DNA of 34,971 nt from an uncultured Ruminococcus sp. Lineage in GTDB: Bacteria; Bacillota; Clostridia; Oscillospirales; Ruminococcaceae. This document shows, in pieces, positions 30,667 to 34,971 of this stretch. The notes beneath the pieces are model-generated. The model worked only from the letters and a program-made list of their open reading frames with translations. It had not been told where the DNA came from and made no database searches. How positions within the stretch are numbered: the stretch's first letter is position 1; every line of letters begins with the position of its first letter. Location of the stretch: assembly GCA_902783005.1 (NCBI GenBank), contig CACZPI010000055.1, forward strand, positions 1 through 34,971, given 5' to 3'. The position numbers were made by a program, and so were the translations under genes.

Positions 30667-31616
30667 GTCGTTTCCTCCTCCAGATGGCGCCGGCAGGTCT
30701 CCTCAAGCATTCCGCGCACTTCCCCGGCTGTCCTGTCCGGAATGACACAGCCTGCTGCATGGAAATGCCCTGCACCGCCGAATTCCCTGACAATGGCATC
30801 GGCACTGATATTGCCGTTGGTATGGACGCTCACGCGGAGCTTGCCGTCGGCAAGCTCCCGGATCGTTCCGGAGATCCGCACGCCTTCGATGCGTTCCATG
30901 AAGCAGTTGATCCCTTCAAGCGCCGAATCCTCGATCCCGGCAGCTTGCAGATCCGCCTGCGTGATGATCCCCGTCAGGATCCTGCCCTCACAGGTATAGT
31001 GGAAGCTCTCCGTCAGAAGCTGTTCGATCCGCATGCGCCCGGCGGATTTGTAGAAGGTGTGATTGCGTCCGATCCTGTACACATCCGCACCGCAGCGATA
31101 TAATTCCGCTGCCGTTTCAAAGGTCTGTGCATCAGTGTCGGCCGTGCGGAAGCTCATGGTATCGCTGACCAGCGCCATATACAGCAGATCTGCGACAGGC
31201 TTTGTGACCTGGGCGCCGATCCCGCGGATGACCTTGAGGATGATCTCGCTGCACGCGCCGCAGTCCTCCTCAACGCATTTGAAATCCGCTTCGATGGAAT
31301 TGCCCCTGTGATGGTCAATGCAGAAGGTGAAATGCTCCCCTCCATAGCATCCTGCCCGGTCAGGCCCCGCCGAATCCACCGACACCCAGACCGGATCCGT
31401 CAGCGGATCGGAACGGAACACATCCGTCAGATACCGGTGCTGTGCCGGCACCGGATATTCCCCGATGACCTCGCACCGCTTGCCGACCGACTGCAGCGCA
31501 AGCCCCAGCGCATAGGCAGAGCCGATGCAGTCCCCGTCGGGGCGGATGTGATAGACAATGCGAAATTCCGTGTAATTGCGCATTTCCCTTGCGATCTCCT
31601 GTGCATTCATGTTCAT
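30663..31616 (-). CDS. nrnA: DHH phosphoesterase, NrnA-like oligoribonuclease / pAp phosphatase
   Basis: The 317-residue protein has the DHH signatures VYHIRPDGDCIGSAYALG, VSVDSAGPDR, FCIDHHRGN and the second domain (DHHA1) end FGGAGHFHAAGCVIP. These provide the two Mn sites and the substrate clamp. NrnA degrades di- to pentanucleotides left by RNases and the 3'-phosphoadenosine 5'-phosphate by-product; the length and GGxGHxxAAG are as expected. The start at 31616 follows GGAGGTGTACC. It is translated together with kptA, which links small-RNA-end turnover to 2'-phosphate removal. The promoter at 31656-31684 serves both. Confidence 0.92.
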   Translation of the reverse strand: MNMNAQEIAREMRNYTEFRIVYHIRPDGDCIGSAYALGLALQSVGKRCEVIGEYPVPAQHRYLTDVFRSDPLTDPVWVSVDSAGPDRAGCYGGEHFTFCIDHHRGNSIEADFKCVEEDCGACSEIILKVIRGIGAQVTKPVADLLYMALVSDTMSFRTADTDAQTFETAAELYRCGADVYRIGRNHTFYKSAGRMRIEQLLTESFHYTCEGRILTGIITQADLQAAGIEDSALEGINCFMERIEGVRISGTIRELADGKLRVSVHTNGNISADAIVREFGGAGHFHAAGCVIPDRTAGEVRGMLEETCRRHLEEETT

Positions 31617-31655
31617 GGTACACCTCCGTTTGTTCTTGCCCGTTGCTCCTATTTC

Positions 31656-31684
31656 AGTATACCACAGGATCCGGCAAAATGCAA
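31656..31684 (-). promoter_or_regulatory. sigma-A promoter of the nrnA-kptA operon
   Basis: TTGCAT (31684-31679) and TATACT (31661-31656) on the minus strand with a 17-bp spacer. Confidence 0.75.
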
Positions 31685-31797
31685 CAAGGAAAGGTTCAAT
31701 TTTCCCTGCGATGCGCCGAATGAATCAACGAAAAGCGCATTTTCTGACGGAATCTCTGCCGGTTGTCCGTTGTTCATAGATTATTAACACATTCTAT

Positions 31798-31818
31798 CTT
31801 ATTATAAAGTATAATAAG
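31798..31818. promoter_or_regulatory. perfect 9-3-9 dyad upstream of the transporter operon, probable operator
   Basis: CTTATTATA and TATAATAAG flank AAG. The right arm contains a TATAAT (31810-31815), so the dyad may cover a -10 box; no good -35 box was found at 17-18 bp. Confidence 0.55.
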
Positions 31819-31880
31819 GGAAGTCACTGTCCGGCGGTCGGAATTGATGCGCCGGGCAACATACAGGAGGTTTTATCATC

Positions 31881-33260
31881 ATGGAAGAAAAACGCAACTC
31901 ATTCTCCAGCACACTCGGCTTTGTGCTGGCGGCCGCGGGAAGTGCGGTGGGACTCGGCAATATCTGGCGGTTCCCGTATCTGGCGGCCAAGGACGGCGGC
32001 GGTCTGTTCCTCGTCATCTACATCATTCTGGCGCTGACCTTCGGCTTCACGCTGCTGATTTCCGAGGTCTGCATCGGCCGCAAGACCAAGCAGAGCTCCC
32101 TGACAGCCTACGGCAAGCTGCACAAGGGCTTCGGCTGGGTCGGCATCTTTTCGGCGGTGGTGCCGTTTCTGATCCTGCCGTACTACTGCATCATCGGCGG
32201 CTGGGTGCTCAAATACGCCATTGCCTTTCTCACCGGACAGGGTGCGGCGGCTGCACAGGACGGGTATTTCACGAATTTTATCACCGATCAGTACCAGCCG
32301 ATCATCTTTGATATTGTCTTTCTCGCTGCCACGGGCTTTGTCATTTTCCGCGGCGTCAACAAGGGCATTGAGGCCATTTCCAAGGTGCTCATGCCGATCC
32401 TCTTCGTGCTGGTCATCGGCATTGCCGTTTTCTCTGTCACCATTCACAGCGATGAGACCGGCAGAAGCGGTCTGGACGGCCTGAAGATCTACCTGATCCC
32501 GAATTTCGAGGGACTGAAAGCGCAGGATTATCTGGTCGTCACAATGGATGCCATGGGACAGCTCTTCTACAGCATCAGCGTTGCCATGGGTATCATGGTC
32601 ACCTACGGCTCCTATTTCAAGGACGATGCCAACCTGACCAGTTCTGTCAACCAGATCGAGCTGTTTGACACCATTGTCGCCTTCCTCGCCGGTGTCATGA
32701 TCATTCCGGCAGTCTATGTATTCATGGGTACTGAGGGCATGTCCGCCGGCCCCGGCCTGATGTTTGTGGCACTCCCCAAGGTCTTTGAGGCAATGGGGCC
32801 TGTGGGTCAGATCTTCGGTGCGGTATTCTTCATCATGGTTCTGTTCGCAGCACTGACCAGCGCCATGTCCGTGCTGGAAGCCGTTGTCTCCGGTCTGATC
32901 GACAAGTTCGGCATGAGCCGGCACAAGGCTACTGTTCTGGAATGCGTGGTTGCCCTTGCCATCGGCATCGTGATCTGCCTGGGCTACAATGTATTCTACT
33001 TCGAGAAGACGCTCCCGAACGGTGCTTCCGCACAGATCCTCGATATTGTGGATTATCTGGCCAATAACATTCTCATGCCGATCGTGGCCATCAGCACATG
33101 CATTCTCATCGGCTGGGTGGTCAAGCCCGATACCGTCATCAACGAAGCGACCCGCAACGGCGAACGCTTCGGCCGCAAGGGACTGTATATCGTTATGATC
33201 AAGTTCGTGGCTCCGGTGCTGCTGCTGGTGCTCTTCGCCGGCTCCCTTGGCCTGATCTGA
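31881..33260 (+). CDS. neurotransmitter:sodium symporter family amino-acid transporter
   Basis: The 459-residue membrane protein begins SFSSTLGFVLAAAGSAVGLG followed by NIWRFPYLA, the conserved first helix of the NSS (SNF) family with the unwound sodium and substrate site. It has about 11 hydrophobic helices, as in bacterial MhsT-type members, which import amino acids (often tryptophan, tyrosine or branched residues) with sodium. Other matches are SEVCIGRKTKQSS and the helix 6 region YSISVAMGIMVTYGSYF. The ATG follows ACAGGAGG. It starts an operon with azlC (1 bp apart) and azlD. A tryptophan substrate would suit the trp operon of this window, but this is only a guess. Confidence 0.9.
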   Translation: MEEKRNSFSSTLGFVLAAAGSAVGLGNIWRFPYLAAKDGGGLFLVIYIILALTFGFTLLISEVCIGRKTKQSSLTAYGKLHKGFGWVGIFSAVVPFLILPYYCIIGGWVLKYAIAFLTGQGAAAAQDGYFTNFITDQYQPIIFDIVFLAATGFVIFRGVNKGIEAISKVLMPILFVLVIGIAVFSVTIHSDETGRSGLDGLKIYLIPNFEGLKAQDYLVVTMDAMGQLFYSISVAMGIMVTYGSYFKDDANLTSSVNQIELFDTIVAFLAGVMIIPAVYVFMGTEGMSAGPGLMFVALPKVFEAMGPVGQIFGAVFFIMVLFAALTSAMSVLEAVVSGLIDKFGMSRHKATVLECVVALAIGIVICLGYNVFYFEKTLPNGASAQILDIVDYLANNILMPIVAISTCILIGWVVKPDTVINEATRNGERFGRKGLYIVMIKFVAPVLLLVLFAGSLGLI

Positions 33261-33261
33261 C

Positions 33262-33981
33262 ATGGGACAGGATTTCCAAAAGGGCATCCGAGACGGCATC
33301 CCGATCGCACTGGGATACCTGTCAGTCAGCTTCACCTTCGGACTTGCCGCCGTTGCAAACGGTCTGGCCGTATGGCAGGCAGTTCTCATTTCCCTGACAA
33401 ATCTGACCTCCGCCGGACAGTTTGCCGGACTTGACATCATGGTGGCTGCCGGCGGCTATGCAGAAATGGTGCTGGCACAGCTTGTCATCAACCTGCGCTA
33501 TTCCCTCATGAGCATCGCCGTTTCCCAGAAGGCGGATGCGAAAATGAAAACGCCGCAGCGGCTTCTTGTGGGCTTTGGCATCACAGACGAGATCTTCGCG
33601 GTCGCAACCGGGCAGAATGATTCGGTCAGCACCGCCTATATGACCGGGCTGATGCTGACCCCGATCGCGGGCTGGACGCTCGGAACGCTGCTGGGCGCAC
33701 TGGCCGGCAACATCCTTCCGGCACTGGTCGCAGATGCACTTGGCATTGCGATCTACGGCATGTTCCTTGCGATCATTCTCCCGCCGGCACGGGAAAACAA
33801 AAAGCTCTTTGTCATCATCGGTGCCGCGGCAGCCATCAGCTGCATCCGGTATTTCACCCCGCTGCGTGAGGTGCTCTCCTCCGGATTCACCATCATCATT
33901 GCGGCAATTGCGGCATCCGTCCTCGGTGCGGTGCTGTTCCCGGTTGACACGGATGCACAGAAAGAGGAGGGATCGGCATGA
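33262..33981 (+). CDS. azlC: AzlC family branched-chain amino acid exporter subunit
   Basis: The 239-residue protein starts FQKGIRDGIPIALGYLSVSF and continues TNLTSAGQFAGLDIM and VINLRYSLMSIAVSQK, the conserved parts of the AzlC permease (LIV-E family). About seven to eight hydrophobic helices are visible. With AzlD it forms a two-subunit pump that, in B. subtilis, gives resistance to azaleucine by exporting branched-chain amino acids. The ATG is 1 bp after the symporter stop, so translation is coupled; its own stop overlaps azlD by 4 bp. Confidence 0.93.
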   Translation: MGQDFQKGIRDGIPIALGYLSVSFTFGLAAVANGLAVWQAVLISLTNLTSAGQFAGLDIMVAAGGYAEMVLAQLVINLRYSLMSIAVSQKADAKMKTPQRLLVGFGITDEIFAVATGQNDSVSTAYMTGLMLTPIAGWTLGTLLGALAGNILPALVADALGIAIYGMFLAIILPPARENKKLFVIIGAAAAISCIRYFTPLREVLSSGFTIIIAAIAASVLGAVLFPVDTDAQKEEGSA

Positions 33982-34298
33982 ATACAAAGATCTTCCTCAT
34001 CTATCTGCTGCTGATGGCGGGCGTGACCTATCTGATCCGGACGATTCCGCTGATCGTATTCCGGGAAAAGATCCGCAACCGCTTTGTGCAGTCGGTGCTG
34101 TATTACATGCCCTATGCAGTACTCGGGACAATGACATTCCCGGCGATCTTCTTTTCCACGGGTGATCTGCTCTCCGGCTGCGTGGGTGCAGGCGTGGGAA
34201 CGGTGCTGGCGCTTCGCAAGAAGAGTCTGCTCTTCGTAGCGATCGCCGCATGTCTGGCCGTCGCGGCAGTCAAGGGTCTTGAACTGCTCCTCAGATAA
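33978..34298 (+). CDS. azlD: AzlD family branched-chain amino acid exporter subunit
   Basis: The 106-residue protein has about four hydrophobic helices and the family features VTYLIRTIPLIVFREKIRNRFVQSVLYYMPYAVLGTMTFPAIF. The N-terminal TYxxRxxP motif and YxPYAVL are typical of AzlD. It begins with an ATGA overlap with azlC, the standard arrangement, and ends before a strong terminator. Confidence 0.93.
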   Translation: MNTKIFLIYLLLMAGVTYLIRTIPLIVFREKIRNRFVQSVLYYMPYAVLGTMTFPAIFFSTGDLLSGCVGAGVGTVLALRKKSLLFVAIAACLAVAAVKGLELLLR

Positions 34299-34300
34299 CA

Positions 34301-34337
34301 AAATCCCCTCAGAATCGCCTGATTCCGAGGGGATTTC
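34301..34337. terminator. bidirectional terminator
   Basis: AAATCCCCTCAGAATC and GATTCCGAGGGGATTT pair over 15 of 16 positions with a GCCT loop, between the convergent azlD and vWA genes. Confidence 0.9.
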
Positions 34338-34971
34338 TCATGCCACCCGTGCATAGCGCTCGCTGTTGATCACGTCAAGCATGATCTGCAGCGGGCTGAG
34401 CTTGCCGCCTGTCACAAGATCGAATACGCTTGCCGATGCACCGGAAACCAGTGCGGCACCCGTTTCGCTCTTTTTCACCGGCAGATTGCTCTGGCATGCA
34501 TTCACATTCCAGAAGACGACCTGCGGAAGAATGTAGCCGTTTGCGGCATACTTCTGCCGCATGGCATCAAACATAGGCAGGCTGTTTCCGCCGACGATGC
34601 AGTAATCAAATTCCATATCGGAAATGATGTAGAGCTTTGCCGGCAGCTCCGACTGCGGGAACCGGTTTGCCAGTGCCGTCTCCAGGATCAGGTCAAAGAC
34701 TGCCTCCAGATCCGTATTGGCAATCTCATTGAAGCTGCTGCAATACCGCACCTTCGCAGCAATGTCATCACCCTTGATCTCCACAAGCTGAGGGCGGGAA
34801 GAGAAGGTGATGAAGTGACCGGCAAATGCACCCCGGCTGTGCTCGGCAAAGTACAGACCCAGCGAAAGCGCCACATCCACCGGCCTGAGCGTACTGCCGC
34901 AGTACATCGAGCCCGAGCCGTCGATCACGGCAATGGCGTTTTCACCGGCTGCACCGTATACCGGCAGATTC
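34338..34971 (-). CDS. von Willebrand factor A domain protein, probable DUF2828 (partial, 5' end outside)
   Basis: The frame is open to the right edge, so the true start is outside; about 211 C-terminal codons are present. After NLPVYGAAGENAIAVIDGSGSMY there is a MIDAS metal motif (Asp-Gly-Ser-Gly-Ser) of a vWA domain, a YIISDMEFD strand and a late PQVVFWNVNACQSN and ALVSGASASVFDLV, which I recall from DUF2828 proteins; the related TROVE/Ro60 family is an alternative. These proteins hold a ring-like helical domain plus vWA and some bind non-coding RNA. The stop at 34338 is followed by a bidirectional terminator. Function in this organism unknown. Confidence 0.75.
   Translation of the reverse strand, partial: NLPVYGAAGENAIAVIDGSGSMYCGSTLRPVDVALSLGLYFAEHSRGAFAGHFITFSSRPQLVEIKGDDIAAKVRYCSSFNEIANTDLEAVFDLILETALANRFPQSELPAKLYIISDMEFDYCIVGGNSLPMFDAMRQKYAANGYILPQVVFWNVNACQSNLPVKKSETGAALVSGASASVFDLVTGGKLSPLQIMLDVINSERYARVA

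Noticed and set aside
31740-31880. Sigma-A promoter for the symporter operon using TATAAT at 31810-31815.
   Set aside because: The only -35 candidate (TTAACA at 31784) would be 20 bp away; not listed as a promoter, although the dyad over the -10 is reported.
1-34971. Signs of a mobile element, defence island, prophage or CRISPR array.
   Set aside because: No transposase, integrase, restriction, toxin or repeat-spacer structure was found; gene content and strand layout are those of a stable chromosome.

Overview
The window is about 35 kb of dense, chromosomal, vertically inherited-looking DNA. I judge it to be from a Gram-positive gut anaerobe of the Ruminococcus / Oscillospiraceae type. The reasons are a GC content of roughly 55-58 % by eye, strong AGGAGG ribosome sites, a Firmicutes set of orthologues (TTG-started lepA, hemW, YhaM, NrnA, DUF975, a CmpB-like membrane protein) and a tRNA-sensing T-box in front of the tryptophan operon. 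No insertion sequence, prophage, CRISPR array, rRNA or tRNA gene was seen.

Layout: 1-3.1 kb holds the start of an unidentified minus-strand gene, a TetR regulator with a HAD phosphatase, and a plus-strand HD-domain/CmpB-like membrane pair. From 3.1 to 10.2 kb, minus strand, lies a complete tryptophan operon in the order trpE, trpGD fusion, trpC, trpF, trpB, trpA, translationally coupled, read from one consensus promoter through a leader of about 530 nt. That leader contains a recognisable T-box (Stem I, probable TGG specifier, Stem III, GGGTGGCACC box, terminator) and a triple 15-bp repeat. From 10.3 to 15.7 kb are an unknown membrane protein, xylose isomerase, two tiny membrane-protein genes, class II fructose-bisphosphate aldolase and a DUF975 protein whose promoter carries a perfect 23-bp dyad. 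From 15.7 to 21.1 kb a minus-strand operon runs thyX, DUF2156 protein, DJ-1 family protein, 5-formyltetrahydrofolate cyclo-ligase, mltG, U32 peptidase. From 21.2 to 27.8 kb a second minus-strand operon runs lepA, zinc-ribbon membrane protein, hemW, pcrA, GNAT fusion.

From 27.8 to 31.7 kb are a DUF2752 protein and a group of genes that act on RNA or NAD-linked ends: a zinc-ribbon Nudix hydrolase, a YhaM-like exoribonuclease, an NAD-dependent RNA 2'-phosphotransferase (KptA/Tpt1) and an NrnA-like DHH phosphoesterase; the last two overlap in one operon. From 31.9 to 34.3 kb a sodium:amino-acid symporter is coupled to an AzlC/AzlD exporter pair. The right edge cuts a von Willebrand A protein of probable DUF2828 type.

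Most of the window is housekeeping. The points most worth a second look are the trp leader with its tandem repeat, the RNA-end cluster, the two-gene micro-operon at 13.1-13.3 kb, the perfect operator-like dyads, and an AT-rich patch inside pcrA that suggests recombination. I did not find convincing evidence of a wholly new multi-gene system. All family assignments come from reading motifs by eye; none was checked by database search.
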